A stretch of DNA of 33,193 nt from Candidatus Mediterraneibacter pullistercoris. GTDB lineage: Bacteria; Bacillota; Clostridia; Lachnospirales; Lachnospiraceae. The position numbers and the translations under genes are program-made. Shown here in pieces: positions 16,449-25,388 of the stretch (the first letter of the stretch is position 1; every line of letters begins with the position of its first letter). The notes under the pieces were generated by a model. It was not told the origin of the DNA and ran no database searches. It saw only the letters and a program-made list of their open reading frames with translations. The stretch lies in the NCBI GenBank assembly GCA_019116885.1, contig DXAU01000006.1:1-33193 (forward strand), in the 5' to 3' direction.

Positions 16449-16793
16449 TCACCGCCCTGTCTTTTCGTATTCGCTCTGCCGTTCCAGTATATAATTTCTC
16501 AGATCGGCGCCGCCTGTTTCCCGGTATACTTTGTCTGCAATCTGTTCGGTCATCATAAGACATTCTTCACGGCCATCTGCAATCCCTACGACAAAGACGT
16601 CCGAGTCGTCGTAAAAATGCTGTTTTAGGAACGCACTCGAATAGAACTCCAGGTGATTCTGCATGCCCTGTGAAAGAGCAAGCACATATACCTGTGGCTG
16701 GAGCCGTCCTCTTCTGAGCTTTTTCACAATCTTTAACTTCTTTTCCTGCCAGTGTTCACTGACATACAGATCACAGTATAGTCTTAACCGCAT
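16449..16793 (-). CDS. Unrecognised 114-aa soluble protein
   Basis: I do not recognise this protein. It begins MRLRLYCDLYVSEHWQEKK and has a basic first third, a central beta-strand stretch (QPQVYVLALSQG), a DSDVFVVGIADGREECLMM segment that looks like an alternating beta-alpha fold, and a charged C-terminal helix. There is no signal peptide or membrane span. GGAAG is nine bases before ATG, the gene begins 15 bases after the PBP stop, and the DUF2953 gene follows after four bases. Placement in the wall-synthesis operon suggests a link to the envelope, but this is context only. Confidence 0.75.
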   Translation of the reverse strand: MRLRLYCDLYVSEHWQEKKLKIVKKLRRGRLQPQVYVLALSQGMQNHLEFYSSAFLKQHFYDDSDVFVVGIADGREECLMMTEQIADKVYRETGGADLRNYILERQSEYEKTGR

Positions 16794-16808
16794 AGATATA
16801 TACTTCCA

Positions 16809-18326
16809 CTAATTATAATAGGCGTCAAGGATCGCACCTGCGATGGAAACCGCCCTTCCGCCTGTACTTCCGTCTGATCCCTCAGTGATCACGGTGATGA
16901 CAAGTTCCGGATTGTCCGGATTCGTAAATCCGGTAAACCAGGAGTGCGTCCTGTCACTGTCGTCAGAACTGTATTCTGCCGTACCAGTCTTTCCTGCCAC
17001 AGTATATGACCGTCCGCTGAGCACAGAGCCTGTCCCCTCGCTGACAACTGCCGTCATATAATCCTTAAGCTGCGCCGCCTCGTCAGAAGACATGAGTCTG
17101 GCGTAACTCTTAGGTACGTTCCTGCGCACTTCAGTTCCTGTATAATTTGTGACAGAATCCACAAGGTACGGTTCCATCAGCGTGCCGCCGTTGGCAACAG
17201 CCTGTGTGATAAGGGTCATATGATATGGGCTTACCGTAGTACGCCCCTGTCCCATAGCCGTCATCATAATCTCTGAATCCGGTGAACTCTCATCGAGCAC
17301 AAAAGAACTCTTCGTGTAATCCAAAATGCTCGGAAGCTGGGCATTAAAGAGAAGGTCTTCTGCCGTATCCCTGTAGCCCGAGACGTCGAGCTGCAGTCCG
17401 AGATTTGCGAAAGATGAGTTGCATGAATTGGCAAACGAGCTCCGCAGATCCTCGTGCCCGTGGACATTGCCGCCCGCACAGGGAATCGTCGTATCGCCCA
17501 CGGTAATTGAGCCGCTGCAGTCATACGTATAACTGTTATAGTTGACGTACTGTCTCATATAAGCCAGCGTAGTCACAATCTTGAATACAGAACCCGGCGC
17601 ATAGGAACCGCCTGTAGCGCGGTTCAAAAGCGGGCTGTTCTGTTCGTCTGTATTCAGTGTCTCCCAGTTGGCCGCTATCTCGTTCGGATCGAAATCCGGC
17701 TTTGAGACCATGGCAAGCAGCCGTCCGGTGTCGGCTTCCATAACAATGGCAGCTCCTCTGTAATCTCCAAGCGCATTGCTCGCCGCCTGCTGAAGTTCCG
17801 CATCGAGCGTCGTCACCACGGTATCGCCCTGATTTTTATCGCCATTAAATTCGTTTTGTAATTTTTCGACAAAAAAGGCATTTGAAGTCAAAAGTTCAAA
17901 ATTCTCTACAGACTCAAGCCCGGTCTTTCCAAGATCCGGATTATAGTAGCCTACAACATGTGAAAACAGGGAACCATACGGATAATACCTTGTTTCAGTT
18001 CCATCCTCTGCAACCCGGGTCTCGGCGAGAACGCTGCCGTTTTGATCCGTAATGGTACCTCTGATGACGTCACGGGCAAAAGCATCCTGCCGCTGGTTGT
18101 AAGGGCTGTTTACAAATGTCCCCGCTCTTGCAATCGTAAAGTAGACGATATATCCCATCAGCGCTATAAACAGGATCACAAATAAATACGTAATCCAGGC
18201 AAATTCCTTATTTCGGACGCGCGCCTTGCTTTTTCCGGCTCCGCTGTTTGGGGACTTCCTCGAATTTCGGCCTGCCTTTCGGTCTGTTTTTCGCCGCTTT
18301 TCTGGCTGCTGCTCTTCCCAAGCCAT
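16809..18326 (-). CDS. Class B penicillin-binding protein (transpeptidase), SEDS partner
   Basis: I place the start at ATG 18326, where AAGGAGG lies six bases upstream, giving 505 aa; an ATG at 18371 would add 15 residues without a ribosome site. A basic cytoplasmic tail (1-43) precedes one membrane helix (about 44-65). The transpeptidase domain holds SVFK (Ser246), SCN (301-303) and KTGT (446-449), so it should be active and beta-lactam sensitive. The N-terminal extracellular module is short, like actinobacterial PbpA. It cross-links peptidoglycan made by the SEDS glycosyltransferase encoded immediately upstream. The two genes overlap by 119 bases, tying their translation closely. Confidence 0.93.
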   Translation of the reverse strand: MAWEEQQPEKRRKTDRKAGRNSRKSPNSGAGKSKARVRNKEFAWITYLFVILFIALMGYIVYFTIARAGTFVNSPYNQRQDAFARDVIRGTITDQNGSVLAETRVAEDGTETRYYPYGSLFSHVVGYYNPDLGKTGLESVENFELLTSNAFFVEKLQNEFNGDKNQGDTVVTTLDAELQQAASNALGDYRGAAIVMEADTGRLLAMVSKPDFDPNEIAANWETLNTDEQNSPLLNRATGGSYAPGSVFKIVTTLAYMRQYVNYNSYTYDCSGSITVGDTTIPCAGGNVHGHEDLRSSFANSCNSSFANLGLQLDVSGYRDTAEDLLFNAQLPSILDYTKSSFVLDESSPDSEIMMTAMGQGRTTVSPYHMTLITQAVANGGTLMEPYLVDSVTNYTGTEVRRNVPKSYARLMSSDEAAQLKDYMTAVVSEGTGSVLSGRSYTVAGKTGTAEYSSDDSDRTHSWFTGFTNPDNPELVITVITEGSDGSTGGRAVSIAGAILDAYYN

Positions 18327-19677
18327 CTCTGTCCTCCTTTTCTTTTTCCAGCTTCTCTTCTTCATCTTCACGGACTATATACAGCCCCTGTATGATGCCG
18401 AACATAATCATGGTGCTCAGCATCGAACTTCCTCCATAACTGACAAACGGGAGCGTCATGCCAGTCGACGGGATAAATTTTGTGACGCCGCCTACCTGCA
18501 GGAATACCTGGAAGATATAGCATGTTCCAAGTCCAAGCGCCACATACTTATAAAAACGCTCATGAAGTTCCATCGCAATATTCAGGAACATCACATAACA
18601 GCTCACACAGATGAGGATAATGCACAGTCCGAAAATCACGCCCAGCTCCTCCGTGATCGCAGAGAAGATAAAGTCTGTCTCTGCGACAGGTATGGTGTCC
18701 GGCTGTCCCTGAAAGAGGCCGGTACCAAACCAGCTTCCTGTTCCGATTGCAAACAGAGACTGCGCCACCTGATATCCACTGCCGCTGTAAGTGCCGATTG
18801 GATCCTGCCACGCCTCTACCCTGACCTGGATGTGACCGAAAAGATGATATCCCACGATCGCCGCAAGCACACCGGCTCCAAGTCCGGCGACAGCATACAG
18901 AGGCTGTCGCGTGGCCACATAGAGCATCACAAGATATACGACAAAGAAGATCAGCGCTGCGCCCAGATCGGTTGAAATTACAAGAATGAGCACATGCGCG
19001 GCTGCGATCGCTGTTGTAACAACTATGTTTTTAAATTCCGTTGAACGGTTCAGACTCGAAGCCACGAAAAACACGAACAGAATCTTCACAAATTCCGAAG
19101 GCTGGATATTGATCCCCATAATCTCAAAACCGAGCTTTGCACCACCGGACAGCGATGCAAACAGCGCCACCGCAAGAAGAGCTGCTCCGCCTGCTCCGGC
19201 ATATATATAGGTCCACTTATCCAGAAAAGTGAGTTTTCTGATAAGAATCGGAACGACCAGCCCGAACAGGATACCCAGCACCACAAATATAAGCTGGCGT
19301 ATCGCAGTTCCGTAAGGGGCTTCATTGTCAGAAGACAGCCTTGTGATCATAATCATGCCTGCCGTAATCAGCATACACATATTATTGACGACCAGCCTTG
19401 ATACATTCGGATATATGAAATTGTACAGCAGGATCACTGCGAGCAGTACTGCCGCAAGCGCTGCATACAGAAAAAGGATACGCATATCGTCCGCCGCCAG
19501 ATACATGGAGACAAATGCAATAAACTGCAGCAGGAATAACAGTACGTCCTGTCGGATCAGCACTCTCTTCTCTTCGTCCTCATAATTCCTGGTAAATATA
19601 GAAAAACAGGAAAATGTATATGCTGCCATCAAAACGATAATAACGTATTTTGACAACTGTATCATAATATTTATCAT
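18208..19677 (-). CDS. SEDS-family (FtsW/RodA/SpoVE) peptidoglycan polymerase
   Basis: The 489-aa protein has about ten membrane segments. SEDS hallmarks are STDLGAALIFFVVYL, ITEELGVIFGL and PSTGMTLPFVSYGGSSML, the last a near-perfect family signature. These proteins polymerise lipid II into glycan strands and work with a class B PBP, here the next gene. The C-terminal 55 residues are strongly basic and charged (EKEKEDRDGLGRAAARKAAK) and are encoded in sequence that also encodes the PBP N-terminus. Whether it serves division, elongation or sporulation cannot be told; the zapA gene upstream hints at division. The start is ATG 19677 with GGTGATG just upstream. Confidence 0.93.
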   Translation of the reverse strand: MINIMIQLSKYVIIVLMAAYTFSCFSIFTRNYEDEEKRVLIRQDVLLFLLQFIAFVSMYLAADDMRILFLYAALAAVLLAVILLYNFIYPNVSRLVVNNMCMLITAGMIMITRLSSDNEAPYGTAIRQLIFVVLGILFGLVVPILIRKLTFLDKWTYIYAGAGGAALLAVALFASLSGGAKLGFEIMGINIQPSEFVKILFVFFVASSLNRSTEFKNIVVTTAIAAAHVLILVISTDLGAALIFFVVYLVMLYVATRQPLYAVAGLGAGVLAAIVGYHLFGHIQVRVEAWQDPIGTYSGSGYQVAQSLFAIGTGSWFGTGLFQGQPDTIPVAETDFIFSAITEELGVIFGLCIILICVSCYVMFLNIAMELHERFYKYVALGLGTCYIFQVFLQVGGVTKFIPSTGMTLPFVSYGGSSMLSTMIMFGIIQGLYIVREDEEEKLEKEKEDRDGLGRAAARKAAKNRPKGRPKFEEVPKQRSRKKQGARPK

Positions 19678-19694
19678 AGCATCACCATCATCAG

Positions 19695-22184
19695 TTATAA
19701 TATCCCTTTTCTGAAATGTCCATGGGTATATTTCTTGTTATGAAAAACTGCGCCGCCGCTATCATCCGTCCGCTCCCTGTGATCTGCCCTTCCTCTCCCA
19801 AAGGTATCATCTGCTGTCTCCAGCACCTGCCGCACCTGTTCCGGGCTTTCTACAGAGAACCTTATCCGCACGCTTTCCGGCCGCATCTGTCTGACCGTAT
19901 GCGCTTCGTCCATAAGAGACAGCGGCAGATCATTGTAGATTACATTGTAGCAGGACAGACAATACGCCCTGACCGGGAACCGGTTTTCATACCGGTCCGT
20001 AAGGAATGAGAGTCCGCAGCCTTTCCTGCATCTGCCCGTGGTTCTGAACAGACACTGGGCAGATACCATAACAGGAGCATGTCCGTATATTTCCAGTTCA
20101 CAGTCTTCGATTCCCAGACACCGGAGTTCTTTCTGGTTGAGCTCCAGAGGAGCTGTAAATTCAGAAACGCCTGAATCATTCCAGAATCTTTTTGTATATT
20201 TATTGAACACATATAGATTATGGTCCAGAATCATCTTTTTGTCAAATCCATGTTCTCTGAGAAATTCAAATTCATCCAGGCTGCGTATAAGCACCCCGTC
20301 AAAAGGCAGCCCCAGAATCTGTGCCAGTACCTGCTCCATATAGCTTTCCTCGGTCTGACGGAAGACATGAGGCAGAGCCGCAATGATCTCCGGCGCCTCT
20401 GTGCCATTTCGTTTCAGATTATGGACAGCCTCGTATACCGCATTTTGCCTTTCCGGATTCTCGAAAAGGGATAAAAGCTCACAGTTGATATAGATCCGGT
20501 CCGCAGCAACCCGTTTTTCGCTGATGCAGGACGCTGTCTCCAGGAGCTGTTCCGGCGTTTCAACAGATACGGAGATGGCAGGCGGCCGTTTTGTAGACGC
20601 CGCAGGATCTATTCCGCCGCATACAGCCCTGCCGGAATGTGTTTCAGGCAGATCGGGGATCGGAGAGCTTTTTCGGTCATAGAGAGTCTGTATCTTTTCT
20701 TTAAGTCCTTCAAGAGCTGTCCGTCTCAACTGGTTGAGCTGTCCGACAGGCAGGAAGATCTCCCCCTCAATATGGATGGATAATTCCTCAAAGTAAAACT
20801 CTGAATTCCCCGTCTTTAAAAGCTGTGCGCGTATACGTTCGCTGTTCATCGGACGATTCTGCGCTTCCTGTACAATTTCTTCGGAGACTGCCTCATACTC
20901 TGCTCCTCTGCAGGACACGTGAAGAAGCGCAGGACTCCCTGCTGTAAGGAAGAGCCGGGCGCGCGCTCCCTGCTGCAGTTTTTTCCCGATGATATCCTCA
21001 TCAATCCTTTGAAGAAGGGATGCGTTCCGAATCCGGTACAGCACCCTCTCTTTCTTCAGGCGCACTCCCTTTTGGACAAGGAACGTAAACTTCTCATCCT
21101 TTGCCACTGCATTTCCAAGTGTATAGCTGCTCTTTTTGCCTGCAATCTCAAGGACATCCCCCGCCTGCAGATCTGTAAGCGCGGATGCGTGTACTTCTCT
21201 TCCCTTCTGATACTGTACTGCCGCCGCAGGTACTCCTGCATGGTTGGGACGGTCAAGAGACAGCATCCCGCTCCCGTTCCTCATCTTGTAATATCCGCAG
21301 GACGATCCGCCCCGGTTGTAAAGATCCATGAGCATCTCACGGTCCGCCGGCCGCACGGAGAATCCGTCTCTTCCTTTTTCGAGATACAGATCCGTATATC
21401 TGCGGTACATCTGCGTCACCAGAGCGACATATTCTGGTTTCTTCATCCGTCCTTCTATCTTAAAAGAATCGATCCCGGCATCAATGAGATCCGGTATGAT
21501 CTCCAGGGTGCAGATATCTTTTGGGCTCAGATAATACCGTTTCTCCCTGTCAAACGTATAGGGCAGTCTGCATGGCTGCGCACACTGCCCCCTGTTCCCG
21601 CTTCTCCCGCCGATCATGCTGCTCATCAGACACTGTCCGGAATAGCAGTAACAAAGAGCGCCGTGTACAAAACATTCTATTTCAAGTCCCGTCCCACTGC
21701 GGATCTCTCTTATCTCTTCCAGGGAAAGTTCTCTTGCCGGAACGACCCGGGTGATGCCCTGGGATTGCGCAAATCTGGCGCCGTAAGGACCTGTGACTGT
21801 CATCTGTGTGCTCGCATGTATGTCGAGCCCCGGAAAATGAGTCCGGATGTATTCCACCACTCCCAGATCCTGAATGATAACCGCATCAAGCCCGCTCTCA
21901 TAGAAAGGTGCAAGATAGTCATGCAGAGAACAGATCTCCTGCTCTTTGAGAAGAGTATTTACGGTGAGGTACAGTTTCCTTCCATACAAATGTGCCTCCC
22001 GGATCGCCTCTATCAGTTCATCTTCCGTAAAATTCTGTGCATACGCCCTTGCGCCAAACCGGTTTCCTCCGGCATATACGGCGTCGGCTCCTGCTCTGAG
22101 AGCTGCGCGAAAAGCGGCGTAGGAGCCTGCAGGCGAAAGTATCTCTATTTTCCTGTCAGGTATCATAAAATGATCTTGTTTCAA
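19695..22184 (-). CDS. Peptidase U32 family protein with C-terminal DUF3656-like extension (RlhA-like)
   Basis: The 829-aa protein opens with IEILSPAGSYAAFRAALRAG, and residues 170-188 (ECFVHGALCYCYSGQCLMS) match the U32 signature. Cys178, Cys185, Cys201 and Cys205 are positioned to bind an iron-sulfur cluster, as in related proteins RlhA, TrhP and UbiU. The long C-terminal part, with a GHAPVMVSAQC segment, is the extension seen in RlhA, which hydroxylates a 23S rRNA cytidine using prephenate-dependent chemistry. A tRNA or rRNA hydroxylation role is therefore more likely than proteolysis, but is not proven here. The start is TTG at 22184, with AGAGG eight bases upstream. Confidence 0.88.
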   Translation of the reverse strand: MKQDHFMIPDRKIEILSPAGSYAAFRAALRAGADAVYAGGNRFGARAYAQNFTEDELIEAIREAHLYGRKLYLTVNTLLKEQEICSLHDYLAPFYESGLDAVIIQDLGVVEYIRTHFPGLDIHASTQMTVTGPYGARFAQSQGITRVVPARELSLEEIREIRSGTGLEIECFVHGALCYCYSGQCLMSSMIGGRSGNRGQCAQPCRLPYTFDREKRYYLSPKDICTLEIIPDLIDAGIDSFKIEGRMKKPEYVALVTQMYRRYTDLYLEKGRDGFSVRPADREMLMDLYNRGGSSCGYYKMRNGSGMLSLDRPNHAGVPAAAVQYQKGREVHASALTDLQAGDVLEIAGKKSSYTLGNAVAKDEKFTFLVQKGVRLKKERVLYRIRNASLLQRIDEDIIGKKLQQGARARLFLTAGSPALLHVSCRGAEYEAVSEEIVQEAQNRPMNSERIRAQLLKTGNSEFYFEELSIHIEGEIFLPVGQLNQLRRTALEGLKEKIQTLYDRKSSPIPDLPETHSGRAVCGGIDPAASTKRPPAISVSVETPEQLLETASCISEKRVAADRIYINCELLSLFENPERQNAVYEAVHNLKRNGTEAPEIIAALPHVFRQTEESYMEQVLAQILGLPFDGVLIRSLDEFEFLREHGFDKKMILDHNLYVFNKYTKRFWNDSGVSEFTAPLELNQKELRCLGIEDCELEIYGHAPVMVSAQCLFRTTGRCRKGCGLSFLTDRYENRFPVRAYCLSCYNVIYNDLPLSLMDEAHTVRQMRPESVRIRFSVESPEQVRQVLETADDTFGRGRADHRERTDDSGGAVFHNKKYTHGHFRKGIL

Positions 22185-22225
22185 ATATCTGTCCTCTCTT
22201 TTCCGGTAAAAAAGGTGAATGAAAC

Positions 22226-22247
22226 GGGCTGTCGTTCCTGACAGCCC
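22226..22247 (-). terminator. Hairpin after zapA, possible attenuator or weak terminator
   Basis: GGGCTGTC and GACAGCCC form a perfect 8-bp stem with a six-base loop, eight bases past the zapA stop. On minus it is followed by GTTTC and only later by TTTTTT, so termination would be partial. The genes downstream have no other clear promoter. Confidence 0.5.
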
Positions 22248-22254
22248 TGGTAAG

Positions 22255-22665
22255 TCATCTTCTGCGGTTTTTCATCTCAGTCTCGAGTTTTACTATCTGC
22301 ATCTGGAGATCATTGTTCTCATCTTTTAATTTCGCCAGCTCTTTCTCTGCATTTTCCAGTTTGATCTGGGCGGAGATGAGTTCGTGCTTCAGATCGTACA
22401 TCTCTTTATCTTTAAGTTCGATATCACTTTCAAGGGAATCCCCTTGCTTCTTTGCTTTAAAATAATCATCTGCAATGTTCAGGGCGAGAAGCACGTTTCT
22501 TGTATCAGCACTCTGTTTTCTGTATCCTTCGCTGTTCGCACATTCTGTTATCTTATGATTCAGATAGGAAGATACTTTCTGCAGATATTCTTCGCCTTCA
22601 AAACCGCTTAAAGTATATACTTTTCCCCCGATCAGTACTTCTGTAAAATGTTTTGCTGAACTCAT
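22255..22665 (-). CDS. zapA: Cell division protein ZapA
   Basis: The 136-aa protein has the N-terminal ZapA fold (FTEVLIGGKVYTLSGFEGEE, then LLALNIADDYFK at about 60-70) and a long C-terminal coiled coil (about 75-132). ZapA binds and bundles FtsZ at the division ring. GAGGAGG lies four to ten bases before ATG. The gene opens the unit zapA-U32-SEDS-PBP and has a clear promoter, which supports a division-related role for the SEDS-PBP pair. Confidence 0.92.
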   Translation of the reverse strand: MSSAKHFTEVLIGGKVYTLSGFEGEEYLQKVSSYLNHKITECANSEGYRKQSADTRNVLLALNIADDYFKAKKQGDSLESDIELKDKEMYDLKHELISAQIKLENAEKELAKLKDENNDLQMQIVKLETEMKNRRR

Positions 22666-22693
22666 AGCATCCTCCTCGTGTTTCTTACAGCTT

Positions 22694-22722
22694 ATTATAA
22701 ACTATTTACCAGTAAAAACCAA
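22694..22722 (-). promoter_or_regulatory. Sigma-A promoter of the zapA operon
   Basis: On the minus strand TTGGTT (22722-22717) and TATAAT (22699-22694) are separated by 17 bases, about 30 bases before the zapA start. Confidence 0.75.
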
Positions 22723-22767
22723 CTGTTTTTTCGGAGATCATCCACCTGAAAGCCGCGGGCCGGACAG

Positions 22768-23769
22768 TTATTCAGAATAAGCCGGGATGCCAAGATGTCC
22801 GTATGCAAGTTCTGTCACAATCCGTCCTCTCGGCGTGCGCTGTATAAAACCGTTTTTCAGAAGGTATGGTTCGTACACATCTTCCAGCGTGCCTGCATCC
22901 TCGGAGATTGCGGCTGCAAGCGTGTCAAGTCCCACAGGACCGCCCTGAAACTTTTCGATCATGGTCAGAAGGATGATGCGGTCAATGTGATCCAGTCCAT
23001 ATTTATCCACATCAAGAAGATCGAGCGCATAGTCAGCGACTTTCTTTGTGATCTTCCCGTCGTATTTCACCTGTGCAAAATCCCGCACCCGCTTCAGCAG
23101 ACGGTTGGCAAGCCTGGGAGTTCCCCTGGAGCGTCTGGCCAGTTCCAGAGCGCCTTCTTCTTCTATCTCCACGTCCAGGACTCTGGCAGAACGCAGGATG
23201 ATCGTCTTTAATTCCTCATCGGAATAGAATTCGAGCCGGTTTACTACTCCGAAACGGTCTCTGAGAGGAGCTGTAAGCATGCCGGCTCTTGTTGTGGCTC
23301 CCACCAGTGTGAACTTCGGGAGGTTCAGCCGGATCGACCGCGCCCCTGCGCCTTTTCCGATCATAATGTCAATGGCATAGTCTTCCATTGCAGGATAGAG
23401 TACTTCCTCCACCTGCCGGTTCAGTCTGTGGATCTCATCTACAAAAAGCACGTCATGTTCCTGCAGGCTGTTTAAGATCGCCGCCATCTCGCCCGGCTTC
23501 TCGATGGCCGGACCGGATGTGACTTTCATGTTTACCCCCATCTCATTGGCTATGATTCCCGCAAGGGTCGTTTTCCCAAGCCCCGGCGGTCCGTAGAAAA
23601 GGACGTGATCCAGAGCCTCTCCCCTGGCTTTTGCCGCTTCTATGTAGACTGAGAGCGTCTGTTTTGCCTTCTCCTGCCCAATGTAGTCAGTGAGCATCTG
23701 AGGGCGCAGTTCGCTTTCTATCTTAATATCTTCTTCCAGATTTTCTGTCGTAATGATTCTCTTTTTCAT
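22768..23769 (-). CDS. ruvB: Holliday junction branch migration helicase RuvB
   Basis: The 333-aa protein is full length. [16 protein letters not shown] is the RuvB N-terminal signature, GPPGLGKT (Walker A) is at about 60-67, DEIHRL is Walker [19 protein letters not shown] carries sensor 1 and the arginine finger, and the winged helix ends [17 protein letters not shown]. RuvB hexamers drive branch migration with RuvA. It begins 54 bases after ruvA; an AGAGG lies further upstream than usual. No ruvC is seen, as normal for Firmicutes, which use RecU. Confidence 0.97.
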   Translation of the reverse strand: MKKRIITTENLEEDIKIESELRPQMLTDYIGQEKAKQTLSVYIEAAKARGEALDHVLFYGPPGLGKTTLAGIIANEMGVNMKVTSGPAIEKPGEMAAILNSLQEHDVLFVDEIHRLNRQVEEVLYPAMEDYAIDIMIGKGAGARSIRLNLPKFTLVGATTRAGMLTAPLRDRFGVVNRLEFYSDEELKTIILRSARVLDVEIEEEGALELARRSRGTPRLANRLLKRVRDFAQVKYDGKITKKVADYALDLLDVDKYGLDHIDRIILLTMIEKFQGGPVGLDTLAAAISEDAGTLEDVYEPYLLKNGFIQRTPRGRIVTELAYGHLGIPAYSE

Positions 23770-23823
23770 ATTACCGTGGTATTCCTCTTTTCTGTGACAC
23801 GTTCTTTCAGCCTGTTCGTCTGC

Positions 23824-24432
23824 CTAAAAGAGATATTGCAGCGCTTCCTTTAAGATGTCCTCAACTGTCGCACAGTCCAAAGATGTCTTTCTGACTGCCC
23901 GGAGGCTTTCTGCACTTCCATATCCGAGCGCCACGAGCGCCTGCACGGCTTCCGCCTGCATACCACTTTCCGCCTCCGGTACAAAAGTCTCTTCCCCGGC
24001 TCCATGAGCGGCGTGATCCAGCACAGTTTCTATATCTACCTTGTCCCGCAGTTCGAGTATCAGCTTTTCTGCCGTTTTTTTCCCAATGCCCGGAGCCGCA
24101 GATATGGCCTTTGCATCCCCGGACATAATGGCAAAACGAAGTTCATCCGGCGACATGCACGAGAGGATATTAAGTCCGCCTTTCGGACCGATTCCGCTCA
24201 CACCGATGACCAGCTTGAAGATCTCGAGATCATCTCTTGTAAGAAACCCAAACAATTGCATTGCATCTTCTTTTACATTGAGATATGTATGCAGTTTCAC
24301 TTCGTTTCCCGGCTGGGGGAGCAGAGACAGCGCCTGCTGGGACATATATATTCCATATCCCACTCCGCCCACATCAACGACTGCTTTCTGCGCTTCTACT
24401 GCTGCAAGTTCTCCTCTTATATATGAGATCAT
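23824..24432 (-). CDS. ruvA: Holliday junction branch migration protein RuvA
   Basis: From ATG 24432 (AAAGGG nine bases upstream) the protein is 202 aa and begins MISYIRGELAAVEAQ, the usual RuvA beginning. An ATG at 24441 overlaps the ribosome site and is less likely. The OB-fold domain is followed by the helix-hairpin-helix motifs VSGIGPKGGLNIL and APGIGKKTAEKLILEL, and a C-terminal RuvB-contact domain. It binds four-way junctions and loads RuvB. It sits 46 bases after the Gx-type membrane gene and is probably read with it. Confidence 0.96.
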   Translation of the reverse strand: MISYIRGELAAVEAQKAVVDVGGVGYGIYMSQQALSLLPQPGNEVKLHTYLNVKEDAMQLFGFLTRDDLEIFKLVIGVSGIGPKGGLNILSCMSPDELRFAIMSGDAKAISAAPGIGKKTAEKLILELRDKVDIETVLDHAAHGAGEETFVPEAESGMQAEAVQALVALGYGSAESLRAVRKTSLDCATVEDILKEALQYLF

Positions 24433-24478
24433 ATCTTTCATCCCTTTTCTGTGTGATTTTAATTTCTGTAATCATGCG

Positions 24479-24973
24479 CTACTGAAACTCCAGGCTTCGT
24501 ATTCTCTTCAAGACCTCTCCTGCCGCTGTGCCTATGACAGCGCCTGTCAGCACTCCCGCTATGAGGAGCACAGGCAGATAATACCCTACCTGATACGTCT
24601 CCACTGCAATCATAGCCACGATAAGCTGTCCGATATTGTGGCACACACCGCCTGCCATGCTCACTCCTGCCACGCCGAACCTGCCGCTTCCTGCAAGGAA
24701 CTTCATCACGAACAGGCTGAATATGCCGCCTGCAAGGCTGTATATGATACTGAACATACTGCCGAAAATGAACCCTGCAAGCAGAATCCTCACGACAGAG
24801 AGCAGGAGCGCTTCCTTCCGGTCCGTCTTATAGAGCATGATCACGATGACCAGATTGGCAAGGCCGAGTTTGATGCCCGGCGCTCCGAACTGGATCGGGA
24901 TCAGCGTCTCCACATAGCTGAGGATCAGCGCCAGCGCTGTAAATACTCCAAAATAAGCTGCTCTACTTTTCAA
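24479..24973 (-). CDS. Gx transporter / HepI-type (Hpre_diP_synt_I) membrane protein
   Basis: From TTG 24973, after AAGGA seven bases upstream and 13 bases past the previous stop, the gene encodes 164 aa with about five membrane helices. KSRAAYFGVFTALALILSYVE and FGAPGIKLGLANLVIVIMLY are the conserved beginning, and GGVCHNIGQLIVAM is another block. The Pfam name calls it heptaprenyl diphosphate synthase component I, but it has no prenyltransferase motifs and looks like an ECF S-component-type membrane protein. Pairing with NusG_II and proximity to apbE/rnf fits a redox-cofactor role, which is inference. A longer upstream ATG (25147) lies within the previous gene and is rejected. Confidence 0.82.
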   Translation of the reverse strand: MKSRAAYFGVFTALALILSYVETLIPIQFGAPGIKLGLANLVIVIMLYKTDRKEALLLSVVRILLAGFIFGSMFSIIYSLAGGIFSLFVMKFLAGSGRFGVAGVSMAGGVCHNIGQLIVAMIAVETYQVGYYLPVLLIAGVLTGAVIGTAAGEVLKRIRSLEFQ

Positions 24974-24986
24974 ATCCCTGTCCTTT

Positions 24987-25343
24987 CTACCGGGCAACCC
25001 CGTCCAGACCGCTCTCCTGAGTGCTCTCGACAGAAATGACGATCTGATTGGGAAGACAGATGATGCTCTCGCCGTCCCGGTATACCGGCTGGTGATGGAC
25101 ACAGACCTGGTCCGGACAGTCCGCCCACTCCATCTTAGCACGTCCATCCTCTATCACAAGACGGTTTGTTCCATTGATATCTATCGTCTGATCTTCCGTC
25201 AGATCATAAGTCCCGAAAACGTCTCCGTCAACCGTGACCTCTGCGCTCCGGATGCCGCTGTCCTGCCGGAAATGCAGAAAAGCAAAGACGGCTGCCGCTG
25301 CGAGGATAACGACTGCTGCGAGTATCAGATCGTTTTTCTTCAT
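24987..25343 (-). CDS. NusG domain II-containing small membrane-anchored protein
   Basis: The 118-aa protein has one N-terminal membrane helix (LILAAVVILAAAAVFAFL) and an extracytoplasmic NusG domain II fold. The conserved CPDQVCVHH and ESIICLPNQIVI blocks, with three cysteines, are the mark of this family; despite the name it is unrelated in function to transcription factor NusG. Its role is unknown. In Firmicutes such genes often precede the Gx membrane protein, as here. GGAGG lies nine bases before ATG. A consensus promoter and a perfect 16-bp palindrome lie upstream, so expression is likely controlled. Confidence 0.88.
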   Translation of the reverse strand: MKKNDLILAAVVILAAAAVFAFLHFRQDSGIRSAEVTVDGDVFGTYDLTEDQTIDINGTNRLVIEDGRAKMEWADCPDQVCVHHQPVYRDGESIICLPNQIVISVESTQESGLDGVAR

Positions 25344-25358
25344 GGCCAGTCACCTCCG

Positions 25359-25374
25359 GCTGGCTATAGCCAGC
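25359..25374. promoter_or_regulatory. Perfect 16-bp palindrome, operator or leader hairpin of nusG_II
   Basis: GCTGGCTATAGCCAGC is its own reverse complement. It starts about 15 bases downstream of the -10 box of the minus-strand promoter and ends next to the GGAGG ribosome site, where a repressor or an RNA hairpin could block expression. Confidence 0.6.
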
Positions 25375-25388
25375 TCTTCACCTAAGTT

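Noticed and set aside
20919-22241. 440-codon open frame on plus
   Set aside because: It lies exactly opposite the U32 gene, has no ribosome site or family motif and its low-complexity composition reflects the complementary frame.
24041-25039. 332-codon open frame on plus
   Set aside because: It is antisense to ruvA and the Gx gene, both of which have clear motifs; its Cys/His/Ser-rich composition is that of a shadow.
24974-25147. Longer Gx N-terminus from ATG 25147
   Set aside because: It lies in the NusG_II coding region in another frame and encodes an Arg/Ser-rich stretch unlike the family; TTG 24973 has the ribosome site.
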